Counted from the stretch's first letter, positions 10,656 through 22,944 are shown. The stretch is DNA of 64,000 nucleotides from Paguma larvata (GCA_030068075.1 CM057842.1:43486659-43550658), one strand, 5' to 3'. Numbers and translations are program-made. Notes: generated by a model not told the origin, from the sequence alone.

Positions 10656-10960
10656 AGAGATTCACTCTCATAAATACAGGAGACTTGTGCAATAACTGAG
10701 TGAAAGATCAGAATGACTTGAATCTGGTGGTGAGGAGTGGAGGCTGTGAAAAGTGGTTGGAACCGAGATATATTGTGAAGGTAGCACCGACCACCAGATT
10801 TTCTGGAAGACTTGGAAATGCAAAAATGACAGCAAGAATTCTGACTCAATTAGAAGTATGGAGTTGTCAGTGACTCGGACAGGAAAGACTGCGGAAGGAA
10901 GAGGTATGTACATGAAGGGGCTGTGAGGCAGGGCAAGATCAGGAGTTCAGCTTTGGGCAT
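10656..10960 (-). mobile_element. L2 LINE, reverse orientation, continuation
   Basis: Continues the L2 text after the inserted element: 'tggtggtgaggagtggaggc', 'aaagtggttggaaccgagat', 'atattgtgaaggtagcaccg', the complement of the late L2 ORF2 region that also appears in sense orientation at 31600-31900. Confidence 0.65.
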
Positions 10961-11624
10961 GCAAGGTTTGAGGTGATTGAGACAGGTGAATGGAGATACT
11001 GCACAGTTAAGTTATACAAGTATATTCAGTGAAGCTGCGCTCAGCTTGCGCCAGCTGTGAGAACCAATTATATAATTTTTAGAAGTTTTATAAAATACTT
11101 ATTAAAGTACTGATAGCTTGAAGTCAGCAATGGTGGGACTATTTCTATCACAGAAATTGACAAATGCTCACATCAAGGCTTCCCTCCCCCAGCCATCCCA
11201 GAGTTCTGACTGTTAAACATTCACTAGTACTCCATTAGGTCTAAGAGTTGAGGGGAGAGATTGTACTTACAAACGAGATTATATCTTTATTTTTTTCCTC
11301 CAAGACATCTTAGAATCTATCTCAAGTCCCAGAAATATTTTTTTATTCACAGCTTTTTTGGGGGTTATATTCTATTAATTAATGCTATTTTTAGATGACT
11401 AGTATATATACAGTTCCAGTTATACGGTTCACTCTGTGTTGACAGCTATCACATACTTAAAATGTTGGGTAGCTTACTGCTATCGTTCAGTGTATTAAAC
11501 AAATATAAAATTAAATAATCTCACAGTCTTAAATTTCAGAAAGCACTTACACATTTTTATGAAATCCCTCATATTCACAATACTCACAATACTCCTATCT
11601 AAATAAGAAGTCAACAATCCACTG
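10961..11624. other. Unassigned, non-coding stretch
   Basis: AT-rich sequence without recognisable genes or confident repeats. Confidence 0.4.
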
Positions 11625-11760
11625 AATACAACAACCTCTTCTAACCTCAGATTACCCATCTGTAAAATAGAGATTTTATTTTTCCTGTTTACATCACCAG
11701 ACAATTGTGAAGATCAAATGAGATAATGCACATAAAAGTGCTTTGACAATTGCAAACAAA
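11625..11760 (+). repeat. MIR SINE fragment
   Basis: Sense MIR remnant: 'cttctaacctcagattaccc', 'atctgtaaaatagagatttt', 'attgtgaagatcaaatgaga', 'taatgcacataaaagtgctt'. Confidence 0.75.
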
Positions 11761-13831
11761 AACAACAGGTATTTACACATATAAAAGAAAATGGCATGCA
11801 GCCTCTACATTGACTGTGATATCCAAAAGATTCATTAATGCCTTTCTTTGGATGACTAGATACCATTCAGAGCCAATCAGCTAGATACAGTCCAGCTTTC
11901 CTAGAGTTGCATAATATGACACATTATGGAAATTAACCTGGAAGGACTCCATGCCAACTTATACTTATCATATGCAAGAGAAATGTAAGAAAATGCCTTC
12001 TTATTTCTTCACTTCATTACCTCCTCACCTTAACACTTCCTTCTTCCTGGAAAGAAATCTGACTTTTTATCAATGATAAAGATAGAATACTGTTTTGGGA
12101 TACCGTATTTTTGCCTTTAGCTTTTAAACAATGCTGGAGAAGATGCTTCTCTCAGAATTTTGATTCAAACTAAGTTAAGCTATGAGGAGAAAAAAATAGT
12201 GACATGAAATAATCAAGTCAAATTAGTCAATATGTTTATGAAATGCAGTGAATAAAATTCTTTCTATTATCAATGATTCTATTATAGGGTTGCCTGACTA
12301 TACAGTCTCAATAAATGGGATCTCCAATAATACTTTAGGCTTTGAAATTTTTTATTCAAAATGAAAAATTAGAGGATTAACAAATCAAAACATTTACTTG
12401 AATACATCAATATAACTTGAATGGAAATATTTACAAATATAAAATGTCATAAATTATTTTTATATTTAAGTGTCTGTTAGTGTACTTAGCCTTATGTGAA
12501 CCTTATTCTTTGCTTCTGCAGATGAAGCTTCAAGAAAGGGATGAGATCAAACACAGAGGATCTATAGGATATGAAGGAGGAATTAATGTCTATTCAGTTT
12601 GCTGCCATATTTGCATGGAACTATGTCAGGCAACTTAAACTTTAGTTGATCCTTGGGAATGGAAGGCAAAGAATAGATGACTGGGTCAATAGACAAATCA
12701 ATTTTGAAATATTTATGCTCTGGTAGCTTAATGGCTATTTCCTTCTATTAAAGCTGGTGCTGCATACACAGGCAATTAACAGGGAAAAGGAGTGATTTTC
12801 ACCAATTCTGTTTAGGACCAATTTCAAGGAATGAGAGATTCCCATTGATGTAGTGAAGTCTGATGCAAAACAATGAGTTGAAATGCACGATGAGGCCTTT
12901 GCTCATTCAATTTTTCTTTTTTCCCAATATCATGATAACCCAGATGAAACAACAATCAATTGAATTGTGCATGACAATTGAGTATGTTAGCTATAGTGAC
13001 TACATTAAATGACAGAGAAACAATAGGACATCATGAAGTTGGGAGGAGGGACCAATTAACAAGGGAACCTGTAATGGGCACACATACAAAGTCCTGCCGT
13101 AGGTTAAGAACATTAGGTTAAAAGTGTCTGAGTGTCACACAACCCATTATATACAGTGATACATCCTGGGTCCTCTTGACCTCAATGGTCTCCAGGGTCT
13201 TGACCATTTATTCAGGCCCCAGCTACTGCTCAGAGGACCCACTTTGGATGCACACAACTGATTGCATCTTACCTCATACCTGCCTCTGACACCTTTAGCC
13301 TTCTTCTGCAAGTCAGACATCTAAGTGTCTGCTCAGTGACCAGGCACATTCAACTGAAAGTACGGGAGAATGGTTTCCCTATGGAGTAAGTCCTTGAAAA
13401 TGGATACTGACATAAATAAACCAATGCACCTCCTTTCCTCATGGTCCTGAGGAACAGTTGATTATAAAACCTCTCAGAAGCTGGTTGACCTACAAGATCT
13501 ATCAATCCATCACTCTGCTCAGTACTCTGCAGAATTCAGCAGGGAACTGCCCTGTCTTTTTGGTTTGTTTTGCTTCCTATACTCTTGCTTTCTCTACTTC
13601 TACTCCCTTTATGGGTTCCTAGGCTAAGATTACCCCTCCAATTTGACACTCCTGGGTCACCTTCCCAGACCCTTAAAGAAACAGCAACTACAAAAGTGCA
13701 TCACATAAATGGAAAAGACATGGAGTTTTGGTGTGACAAACATTATGATCACAACTCAATATCAGACTGCCCATATCAAATGAGAGGGCACAGGATTTTC
13801 CTAAATTCCTGTAGTTAATAAGTAGAGATTA
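11761..13831. other. Unassigned, non-coding stretch
   Basis: About 2 kb with no gene or repeat I can defend. An 82-codon open frame at 13570-13818 starts with a leucine-rich run resembling a signal peptide, but I see no splice context or family and do not call it. Confidence 0.4.
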
Positions 13832-13938
13832 CATTTTTTATTTTTTTTTATTTTTTTTTAATTTTATAATAGTTTATTTTCAAATTGGTTTACATATAAC
13901 ACTCAATGTTCATCTCAACACGTGCCCTCTTTAATAAT
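13832..13938 (-). mobile_element. L1 3' end stub
   Basis: Reverse-strand L1 tail: a T-rich block, then 'ttataatagtttattttcaa', 'attggtttacatataacact', 'catctcaacacgtgccctct'. It is the same terminal sequence as L1-A at 39310-39380, with substitutions, and is 5'-truncated to about 100 bp. Confidence 0.9.
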
Positions 13939-14234
13939 CCACGTTCTTTGAATCTAAGCCATATGCTCTGATCCGCTGATTCTCTATACTATAGGAATGG
14001 ATTCAAACCTATTTAACAAAATAAATTAGTAAAATAGTAAGTGTCTTTATTCTGGGAAAAAAACATCCTTTGGTGGGACATGAAAGAGGTCTTCAAACAA
14101 ATGAATGGCTCTTATTTAGATGATTTGGGCTCATTACATATAATTCCAGTAAGAAAAATTAAGATGGACAAGCAGAAAAACAACAACCATAATAAATTAA
14201 GAACTTATGTGAGCCAGTCTGTACTACTAAAAGT

Positions 14235-14425
14235 ACTTTATAAAAATCCTCATTTATGTTTGCAACATCCCTACAAAGTGGCTACTGCCATCATTTCTAT
14301 TTTAAAGACTAGAAAAGTGATGTTTGGATATACTGAGCAATTTGGTAAAGGCCCAGTCAAGGAAGTGGTGAAGCTAATCTGGTCAGTGCCGCATCTGTAC
14401 CCTTAATCACTGTGTTATCGTGGCA
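14235..14425 (-). repeat. MIR SINE
   Basis: Complement of MIR: 'aaaaatcctcatttatgttt', 'gcaacatccctacaaagtgg', 'ttttaaagactagaaaagtg', 'gtaaaggcccagtcaaggaa' and 'ttaatcactgtgttatcg', the complement of the MIR tRNA-like head. A 121-codon frame at 14041-14406 overlaps it and is treated as a by-product. Confidence 0.75.
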
Positions 14426-14453
14426 ACACAGCTGTGCAACTGTCAGCTCAGTG

Positions 14454-14699
14454 TTAGGAAGAATATTTAACAATCAGGGGTTTGAAGAGGTAATTGGCCA
14501 CCCTCCCTCCCTTGTGAATTCTCTGTTGGTAGAGATTTGACAGCTGACCTGTGGGGTACGATGTGACTGGTCCTCCTAAGATGAGAAAGAGCAGACCCAA
14601 CATAATCAGCTCGACAATTCCTCCATAACGGTGGGTTTGGAGGGCAGCGAGCAGGATGCCAGGGAATAAAAGCAGGAATGGATAGCAACGAGAAGTCAT
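14454..14699 (-). other. Unexplained 81-codon hydrophobic open frame
   Basis: An open frame on the minus strand from ATG at 14697-14699, with an in-frame TGA shortly upstream. The product would have two hydrophobic stretches (residues about 5-20 and 28-44), followed by a polar basic tail (RIHKGGR near residues 60-66). I recognise no domain. The DNA is less AT-rich than its surroundings and carries no repeat signature I know; it sits between a MIR and a young SINE. A second frame (14467-14688) is open across the same bases, which weakens the coding case. It could be an exon, a pseudogene piece or chance. Confidence 0.2.
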
Positions 14700-14869
14700 T
14701 CGACAGAGGTGTCAGATGCTTGTGCTGGAGTTGGAACTGGAGTGAGCTCAGAATTGGGAGATATGGAACAGGGCAATGGAAGTGCTTAAGTAAGGATAAG
14801 GTGTAGCTGTTGACTGAGAAGAGTCACTATATTTAATTAGCACAAATATTCTCAGAATAGAGGCATTTA

Positions 14870-15090
14870 GGGGCACCTAGGTGGCTCAGTCGATTAAGTG
14901 TCGGACTTTGGCTTGGGTCATGATCTCACAATTTGTGAGTTTAAGCCCTGCGACGGGCTCTGTGCTGACAGCTTGGAGCCTGGAGCCTGCTTAGGATTCT
15001 GTGTCGCCCTCTCTCTCTGCCCTTCCCCTGCTCATGCTCTCTCTCTCTCTCTCTCCCAAAAATAAATAAAAACATATAAAAATTTAAAAA
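14870..15090 (+). mobile_element. Carnivore tRNA-Lys SINE (SINEC/CAN-SINE), TSD-bounded
   Basis: The head 'gcacctaggtggctcagtcg' contains an A-box-like element and 'gggtcatgatctcac', then the (CT)n tract at 15011-15056 and an 'aaaaataaataaaaac' tail. A perfect 14-bp duplication 'aatagaggcattta' lies at 14856-14869 and 15091-15104, so both ends are exact and the insertion is fairly recent. It is transcribed by RNA polymerase III when active and mobilised by L1 ORF2 protein; it is non-coding. Confidence 0.95.
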
Positions 15091-15104
15091 AATAGAGGCA
15101 TTTA

Positions 15105-16454
15105 CCCCTTAATAAGACCTCAAATAGAGCCAGTCATACTAAGTTTCTAGAATGGCCTGGACGTTACTTAGGGAGCTGTGATAGACTGAATTCATGCCTG
15201 GCCAAGAGCTGAGCTTCGTGACCTTCGAAACTCCTTCAAACTCAGAAATAAAACTAATTTAGGAAGCCTAGTAAGGAGATTACTGGGAGAAGCTGTTGTA
15301 AGACATAAGACTTTTTGATAGTAACCCAAGAAGTTGACAATACCCACCTAGTTTAGTTAGTAGTTGACTATCAATGAAATATTTCATAATGCATTGCTAG
15401 CCAGCTTTGGGAATTAAAAAAAAAAAGTTGGCTTCTGTTTGAATCATAAGACTTTTGACTCCGTTCAAATCCTCTTAATGGATGCATTTAGGATAATCCC
15501 TTTAATTCCTCCCTCAGCGCTTCTCCAATCAGTGAACACATGGAACGTCCATTAACTCTCCTGAACAGTCATCTGTGCATAGATACAGAGAAATCAGCCT
15601 GGCAGCACTGACAACAGTATGCACAAACTGGCATAAGACAAGATGCCTCATGAATAGCAGGCACATTTGGAAGGAAGAAAATCACAATGCATGTAGTCCT
15701 ATAGTCACCAACAATTCCTTATCTTTTCTTAAGGCAAGCTTCTCTTGTCTTTTCTCAATTATGCTTCATGTGCACTTATCTCAAAATTTAATTGAATTGG
15801 TTGCTTCACAGATGGGCTTAAAGGATATTTTAGTTTCTAAGTACCAGAGACAAAAGAGTGACTGGTATTCATTCTCAAATTAGAAGCCATTAGGAAAAGG
15901 GAGTTTTAGCCAGTTTGAGAGAATCAAACCACCTTTAAAGGGAAGCGGTATGTTTCCTGAACATCAGAAGGAGTCAGTTCCTGGTGAGAGGAACAGGAAG
16001 GGGGTTGGAGTCAGACTCGGATGCAGTCTCTCTGATGCGGAAGATAGGAAAGTTACTTACCTATCAAGGCTCTCATTCCTACGGGGAAGAGCTGCATGTG
16101 TGAGGAAAGGAAAGAGGGCTCTTTCAAGGAGACATGAGGTCGCATGCCCTGAAAGGATATGCGGGAGGTATCGGGGGAATGGAAAACTGGAAACAGAGAA
16201 AGCCAGCTTATTTCCTTTCTACCATAATGCTCTGGACATACAATTAATTATATTTAAATTCATACTTATTACTCCAACAATAACCCCTACTCCAATCCTA
16301 AGCCAAATACTAATTTCATGGAAGACCACCTATCTGGGAGTCTAAATTCTGAAAGCTCTTTAAAAAAATTGCCCTAAAATGATTTTTTAGATCAGTATTA
16401 ATCTATAAAATTAGGCTACAGTAATAACTATGAAAAAACAAAATTCGACTGAAT
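15105..16454. other. Unassigned stretch
   Basis: No recognisable gene. Frames at 15575-15883 (102 codons) and 15950-16345 (131 codons) are open but have no domain or splice context. The segment at about 15930-16210 is GC-richer and purine-rich compared with its neighbours, with no repeat assignment. Confidence 0.35.
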
Positions 16455-16745
16455 AAATTTTAAAGATCTTATTGGTCTTATTCAATGATCCATGAATCAG
16501 GCAGCATCCAATGTAGCAGATAGAAAGGAGCCCCTAAGAGCTGTGCAAAATGGACTTTTACAGGCAGAAAGGAATAGAACAAGGAAGTTACCATCAAAGA
16601 GTAGATTGTTTCAGGCAAGGTCACCTTCTTTTGGGGGTCAGAAGGGGTCTATCAGGCAGATTACCTTACTAGTGTTGATAGGGGAATGAATTCCAGATTA
16701 ATTGGTTTTAAAATTCCACTCCTGGGACAGAGTGAAATGTAATTA
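16455..16745 (+). mobile_element. Known-type interspersed repeat, family not named
   Basis: The text 'aaagatcttattggtcttat', 'tcaatgatccatgaatcagg', 'gcagcatccaatgtagcaga', 'ttaccttactagtgttgata' and 'aaaattccactcctgggaca' is one I recognise as dispersed in placental genomes. I cannot assign it to an L1 5' region or an LTR with certainty. Confidence 0.5.
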
Positions 16746-16844
16746 GGTTAGATATTCAGTCTCAGTTTGGTGAAGTGTGGTTAGCACAGCTGACTCCATT
16801 ATGGACCAAATTATCATGGGCATTGGTCTAAATAATATCCAGGG

Positions 16845-17000
16845 GTTATGTCGTTTAATTCTCACGTGAAGTTGTAATATTAACCCCATTTGACAGATGA
16901 AGAGTCTGAGGCTTGGAGGGATTACATAACATGGCAAAAGTCAAACAGCTAGCAGGTGGAGAGTGTGTGGGCCGGGACCAACACAGACAGTCTAATTCCA
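16845..17000 (-). repeat. MIR SINE
   Basis: Complement of MIR: 'gtcgtttaattctcacgtga', 'aaccccatttgacagatgaa', 'gagtctgaggcttggaggga', 'aaagtcaaacagctagcagg', 'agtctaattcca'. Confidence 0.85.
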
Positions 17001-17064
17001 GAGAAGTCAGTGAGAATCTAACAGATGGTCAGAAATAGGCCCTCAGTAATGGAAACTGTGCACT

Positions 17065-17290
17065 GAGGACTTATTGATATTCTAGGCTCTAATGTGAAGC
17101 AGTTCCTTTGTCCTATCTCATTTAATCCTCCCAAACACACAGTATGACTGGCATCAGACTCCTGTCCTTTGACTGATGAGGAAACCAGGTCTCCCAGAGA
17201 TGAAGTTACTTGCTTGAGATTGCTTCTTGCATAATGAGGGGTGGGACTGGCACTCAATCTCAGAATACCTTGACCCTAGAGCCCCACCTA
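17065..17290 (-). repeat. MIR SINE, second copy
   Basis: A separate reversed MIR directly after the first: 'cctatctcatttaatcctcc', 'caaacacacagtatgactgg', 'actgatgaggaaaccaggtc', 'gatgaagttacttgcttgag', 'ggtgggactggcactcaatc', 'cctagagcccca'. Confidence 0.85.
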
Positions 17291-17579
17291 CTCATCTATA
17301 CACAAAGCAACACTTTAACACTTTTGAAGGACAAGAACCACATGTGCTACATGGGAGGTCATGGCCTCCCTTATATCACAGTCATACGGGCTACATGGTA
17401 GATACTTGACGAATATTTTAATTCGAATTTAACTCAAATTTTGGTTCAAGTGAGACTTTGATTAGACACTAAGATGAACAGAAAACTGAGAAAAACCTGT
17501 AACCTGGGGAAGCAACTCTTCAAAAACAGAAATAATTGTTATCAGCAAGCATAAGAGATTTAGGGACCTAAACTATTAG

Positions 17580-17725
17580 TTTACAATCTTGGCTACATGT
17601 TAGCATTAGGGGGACTTAAAAAGAATACTGAAGAGTGAGATTGCATCCAACACCAATTAAATATGAATCTCTGGGCATAAGGTCTCAATAGAGTAGTTTT
17701 AAAAATTTCTTTCAGTGACCTTAAC
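17580..17725 (+). mobile_element. hAT MER5A-type fossil
   Basis: 'gctacatgttagcattaggg', 'ggacttaaaaagaatactga', 'aattaaatatgaatctctgg', 'gtagttttaaaaatttcttt' follow the MER5A order (pseudo-palindromic, with 'aaaaatactga' and 'ttttaaaa' arms). Confidence 0.6.
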
Positions 17726-17921
17726 AGAGAACTTAGAATTACTGATCTCCCCGGCAGAGGCTTCCTTCAACCCTGTGGTGACTTGAGTACTATTTGAAAA
17801 ATATCGACTCTTTTCTTTACTAGATACTTCTCCCCTAAAGCCTGAATTGAACTGCAGAACATGTAACTCACATGTCCTTTCCATTTCAACAAATACGATA
17901 AAGAATAAAGTTGACATAATG

Positions 17922-18170
17922 GCTGGTTCTCAAATTTGAGCATTCATTGGAATTACCTGGAAGCCTTAAAAGATAGATTGTTGGGCTTGTGCTAGCTCTC
18001 TATCTCTTTCTCAAAATAAACAGATACTAAAAAAAAAAAAAAGACACACTGCTAGGCCCCACTGTAGAACTTCAGATTCAGCAGGTATGGTTGGGGGCTG
18101 AGAATGTGCATTTCCAACAAGTTCCCAGGTGACACTGATGGTCCAGGGACACCACTTTGAGAACCGATTT
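17922..18170 (+). mobile_element. hAT MER5-type element with terminal inverted repeats, SINE-interrupted
   Basis: It begins 'ggttctcaaatttgagcatt' and ends 'cactttgagaacc', a pair of inverted termini. The internal text 'cattggaattacctggaagc', 'ttcagattcagcaggtatgg', 'gagaatgtgcatttccaaca', 'agttcccaggtgacactgat' is typical of non-autonomous hAT/Charlie elements. A short SINE tail sits inside (17990-18042). Confidence 0.75.
17990..18042 (+). mobile_element. Severely truncated SINE 3' end nested in hAT
   Basis: A pyrimidine stretch 'ctctctatctctttctcaaa' followed by 'ataaacagatactaaaaaaa' matches the CAN-SINE tail. The host text 'agattgttgggc' before it recurs as 'acactgctaggcc' after it, consistent with a decayed target duplication. 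Confidence 0.6.
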
Positions 18171-19029
18171 CATAGAGGGTTTGAAGGAACAGTGGTGAAA
18201 AAGAATACAGTTCTGTTCTGTCATATACCATTAGTCTAACTTATTCTAAGTAAGGTTTGCACCTGGTGGTAGAATTTATAAGCCAAAGGGCATCACCAGT
18301 TGCTCTCTTCTCATTCGATCCTCGTTTCCCTAGTTACTATCATTTCAGACTATTTTTCAAAAGTTTAGAAACCTCTTGCCAAAATGATAAATCTCGTCTC
18401 ACTTGCCAGTGAGGCAAGTTTATTATGGCATTCTGGTGAAGTTTAAAAGTAGCCAAAATAATCAGATTCTTAAGGTTTCTCAGATTCAGTTGGCAAAATC
18501 TTCACTCCTGGAGCTGGCTGATACCACATATCCAATGTATTATGGGCAAGGCCAGTTATGTCTATGACCAAGAAATCAAGTAGCAGGGTGAGGAGGAAGA
18601 AAAGCCAACTCAGATCTGAGGTGCCATCCAAGAAATCTTAAAAAAACTATCAAGTTTGTATTGAAAAGCTACCATAGCAGGGCATTCAACAATCTGGTTA
18701 TACAAAACCAGGAAAATCAAAGGGTAGTGAGAATACCAGTTGCTTGTTTTAAGTGGTTCTGTGTGATCTACATACCCATTGCACTTCGAATCCCTGGCCA
18801 GCTGCCCTTAACTTCAAGGACTCACCATGGTTTCTGACCAGCTTCTTTTGTGTAGAATGGTAGGACTGGGAATTAAAAGACAGGGGCTCTTTTATTACTA
18901 GGGTTAGTATAACTATTTAATTTCCAAGTCAACAGTATTTGATCAAGAGATAGGAAGTTTCTGGGGTTCTGGTTATATTCTATCTTCTCCTAGGAATTAA
19001 CCCTATGCACAAGGCAATTTCTAACACTA
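18171..19029. other. Unassigned, non-coding stretch
   Basis: No gene or recognised repeat. Confidence 0.4.
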
Positions 19030-19800
19030 GATTGCTTTTGTCTATGTTTAAACTTTCTTTAAATAAATAGAATCATGCAGTATGTGCAGTATGTATTCAG
19101 TTGTTCTTGGCTACTCTCAAAATTATGTTCATGAGATTAATTCATGAAAGTATCAGGAGTTTGTTTTCAGTGTTCACATAGTATTTACATAGTATTGCAA
19201 TGTATGGGTATATCTCGATTTATTTATCCATTCAATTGTTGATAAATAGGGCAGTTCCTAGTTTGGGATTATTAGAAATAACACTGTTATAATTAATCTT
19301 GTGCAAGTACTTCGGACCACCACAGGCAGTTCCGTTGAGAATGCACCTATGAATGAGACTGATGGGTCACAAGACCTGTTAACTTTCAGCTTTAATAGAT
19401 ACTGCGAGAGAGTTTATGCTCCTAGTAACAGTGTGTGAATGTTCCACTTACTTCATATTCATGTTAACACCTGGTGCTGTCGTTCATTTAAGCCACCATG
19501 ATGTGTGTGTAATGATATCTCATTGTGGTTTCAAGGTGCATTTCCCTAATGACTCTCTTTGACGCATCTCGTTCAAGTGTTTTCCCCATTTTTCAATTGA
19601 GCTGCCTGATTTTTCTTACTGATTTATAGGTATCCTTCATGCATTTTGAATTTAAATTCTTTGTCAGATTATCTATCTATAAAATATCTTCTTTCTCCCT
19701 ATAGCTTGTGTTTTCTCTTAATGATGCCTTCATTAATGGTCTATATATTGTTAAAGGATGCTTTTGCTCTTAACCGTCAAATATTCTTTCTTCTACAATT
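19030..19800 (-). mobile_element. Ancient L1 (L1M-type), reverse orientation
   Basis: Reverse-complement L1 ORF2 end and 3' part: 'tttatttatccattcaattg', 'ttgataaatagggcagttcc', 'atctcattgtggtttcaagg', 'tgcatttccctaatgac', 'ttcttactgatttataggta', 'ttaaattctttgtcagatta'. Heavily mutated; no open frame survives. Confidence 0.8.
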
Positions 19801-22417
19801 CTGGCAAACATAGAAACACAGTTTTTAATGGAAATAAATTAAGTGGCATGACTTCTGACAGTCTGAGTAGTAAAATTAACTTCCCTTAATTAATCAGAAA
19901 TCATGCCACATTATTTTTCATTAATGTACACATTTGGGCTCTTCCTTGGGTACTCATTTCATATATACTGTCTGCCCACTACAAGAATCCACAACAGTCA
20001 AATATCAGTTGACTTTGGTAACATTCTGTCAAATACAAAAAGACTTCTAGTTATTTTTCAATCATAACCACCTCACATGTTCACACAAGGGATTAAAGGA
20101 GAAGCAATAGAAATATAAACAAAGTGACTTAAAAAGATAGCTGAGGAAGCAGAGAAAGAAGGCAAGGTTTTTATTCAGCTGCAAATTAGGCTTTGAATGA
20201 AGTCTTTTGAAAACTTTGGTGTAAGTGTCCCCAGAGGACAGTTTCTTTTGCACTTTTACACAGAAGACAATTTACATAAACAGAAGCCTGGTATCCGAAG
20301 TAACCATTGTAACGTCCCCCTTCCATCATATTCAGGGTGTGCATTTGTTCCTCATTTATTGAAATCTCTGTGCACCAGGTATGTGAAGCTTTACACATTG
20401 ATATAACATTAAATAAATGGATCAGAGTTGGAGGGAATGTTAGTAGCACTCTCAAGAGGTTTGCAGGAAGGGGATGGAAGGCAAATTACCAAAAGGAAGA
20501 AAACAAATCCTTAGGGCTTGTAGTGGAAATCACACCTGCCTAGAAAGGTACATACCTGGACTACAGTTGCCAAGATGTATGATTTTTATTGCCTGAAATT
20601 ATGTAAACTCTGATAGACAGGAAACAAGTTAGAAAGGAAGGGGGCTCCCTCATAGCTATGTTGTAATTAGTCTCTTAAAATTTCATTAATTGTGCTCCAG
20701 TTCCAGCCCTTCGGATCCTCTCTGTGCAACCACACCGTGTATTAATCAAGGGGACCAGCAGGTCTGAGTAGGGTTTACTTACAACGTGTGGCCTGACAAG
20801 TGAATTCTTGGAGCTGAGTTGCCCATTAGGCTTGATAGAACTCCCTGCTGTGAGTGGGTCTCTCCTACCAGACTGTCTCTGGATTTTTTTGGATTCTGTT
20901 AGCTATGAACTTATGGTTAAAGTATATATTGATAGTCCTTTCAGTGTTAAAAAATTAATGATCTCACTCAAATGACTAACACTGTTATCAACAATAACAT
21001 TCATTATTTAAGGCATTTCTTTCCCTACTCTTGTGTCCTCTCTGAAGTGATTTTTGGTGTGACTGCTGGGAAGAGAGAGAATCTGTTCTGCCAAATCTCT
21101 GAGGAGAAGAAAAACCAAAGGTAAGTCCAATAAAGCTGACTTGACTGCCCATGCTTTGATTTTAAGTGTGTTGAAGTCCTAAGGAGAGAAGAAGGGAACA
21201 TTATCATATTTCAATTCAGCAGTCCATCAGCAAATATTTAACATGGCCAAGCAATGCATTTATAACCTTGTGGAGAAAACACTTAGATGATGTCATCGAT
21301 AAATGAGGCCATGGAGCTTATTTTTATTGCATAGATTCTGTTTCTGGGATTAATGGGCCCATGGCTTGCAGCCAAGTCAAGGATGCTGAGGAACAACCTT
21401 CTGACACAGAAAACACTCAGCTATAAAAATATTGTCATAAAATGCTCACTCATTCTAGTAAGGAATGAGCATGGATTTTCTAGAGTAAGAAAGTGTCTCA
21501 GCAAAAGACACTTTGGGTATCAATTTTCAAGAACGAAAGAGGGAAAAAATTTCATAATAAATACAATTCTCCAGAGCCACCGCAATCATTTAATATATTT
21601 TAATGCCTGTTTATATCGAGGCTTATATATTCCTCTTTTCAAATAAAATCTCTCCCTATACACTAAATTGCTTAAAACATTGTCCCTTCTGTTCTGTAAA
21701 CATTCCCTGCAGTTAAAAACAGCCTAAATTTGCATTCATGAACCAAAATATAGCTTGTGGCAACTTCGTGACTTTGCTTATTAGAAATGCCAGTTGCTTT
21801 TGCTGTTACTGTAAGAGAAAATTGGGCTTCTAGCTAACATTTCTCTTTAATAGACGCCTACAGTGAAGTTTCAATTGTGAACACTTTCCTTACAATTTCT
21901 CATGTATAATTTTGCAGTAAATTTTATTTGTGGGTAATAGAACTATTTCTTTCAAAGCAAATTTGCTGATTATACACAATCTTTCCACCTTCCCTTCCTA
22001 TAAAAAAGGAAGATAAATGTAAATGAGTCACCTTAAATGTGATATGCACAATACATATATACACATTTAAAAAATTATGTCTGCATTACTCTCATAAAAG
22101 CATACAAAAGGAAGCAGACTTTGACTTTGATATAGAAAAATTACTTGGTAAGTATTGTAGTATTATCTAATTCAATTCCACAAACATTTTAGTTGTTCTG
22201 ATGAATACAAATAAAATACAAAGCAAAACCAGTTCAGACAGTACCAAACACATGGGGTTTTGATGTGTTACACAATGGTAGATCAGAATTCTAAAAATTA
22301 TTACTTTTAAGATCAGCTATTTCTTATTTGCTAATGTCTTAGTACTGTGTACATAACAGGTGTTTGATAAATGTCCTCTGACAGATTGATGGATACATGT
22401 AGTTCAGTAGGTTAAAA
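19801..22417. other. Long unassigned stretch
   Basis: About 2.6 kb with no repeat or gene I can defend. Short overlapping frames (20186-20543, 21353-21646) have no recognisable content. The 20690-20890 part is less AT-rich and has no repeat signature. Confidence 0.4.
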
Positions 22418-22895
22418 ATGAGGTGGGCCAAATTATTCACCATAGATAAAACATGGAAGCAATCCAAGTGTCTATCAACAGATGAATGGAATAGCAAAGC
22501 ATGCTCTCAACATATAATGGGATGTTTAGAAATTCTTAAAAGAAATTCTGAGATATGCTACAACATGCATGAACTTCAGGACATCACGCTAATTGAAATA
22601 AGGTAGTCACAAAAAGGCAAATATTGTGTCATTTTATTTATATGAGGTACTCAAGGTATTCAGTCATAGAGACAGAAAGTAGAATGTTGGCTGACAGGCA
22701 CTGGGGGTGGGGTGGGGAATGAGGGGCTAGTGCTTAATGAATACATAGTTTCCAGAAGATGAAAGGAGTTCTGTGGATGGATGGTGGCAGTGTTTCTACA
22801 ACAATATGAATGTTTTAATACCAATGAAACATAAATGGTAAATTTTATGTTGTGCTTATTTTTATTTAGCAAAATAAAAAAATGTTGGGAAAAGT
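22418..22895 (+). mobile_element. Ancient L1 (L1M-type) 3' end
   Basis: Sense L1 ORF2 terminus and 3' UTR: 'acatggaagcaatccaagtg', 'tctatcaacagatgaatgga', 'acatgcatgaacttcaggac', 'atcacgctaattgaaataag', 'tacatagtttccagaagatg', 'gaatgttttaataccaatga'. Confidence 0.8.
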
Positions 22896-22944
22896 AGTCA
22901 TGGTTAGAATGTGAAGTGAGAACAGTATTTTAAAGAATGTCCAT

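Noticed and set aside
13570..13818. 82-codon frame with a leucine-rich, signal-peptide-like start
   Set aside because: No splice or promoter context, no recognisable mature domain, and it ends just before an L1 stub; chance is the better explanation.
14041..14406. 121-codon open frame
   Set aside because: Its second half is a reversed MIR; the composition is not protein-like.
14870..14945. tRNA-like A-box/B-box sequence
   Set aside because: It is the tRNA-Lys-derived head of a SINE with a CT tract and A-rich tail, not a tRNA gene. The same applies to the other SINE heads.
15950..16345. 131-codon frame in a purine-rich region
   Set aside because: No domain, and the tail becomes low-complexity Ile/Thr/Pro; no exon signals that I can support.
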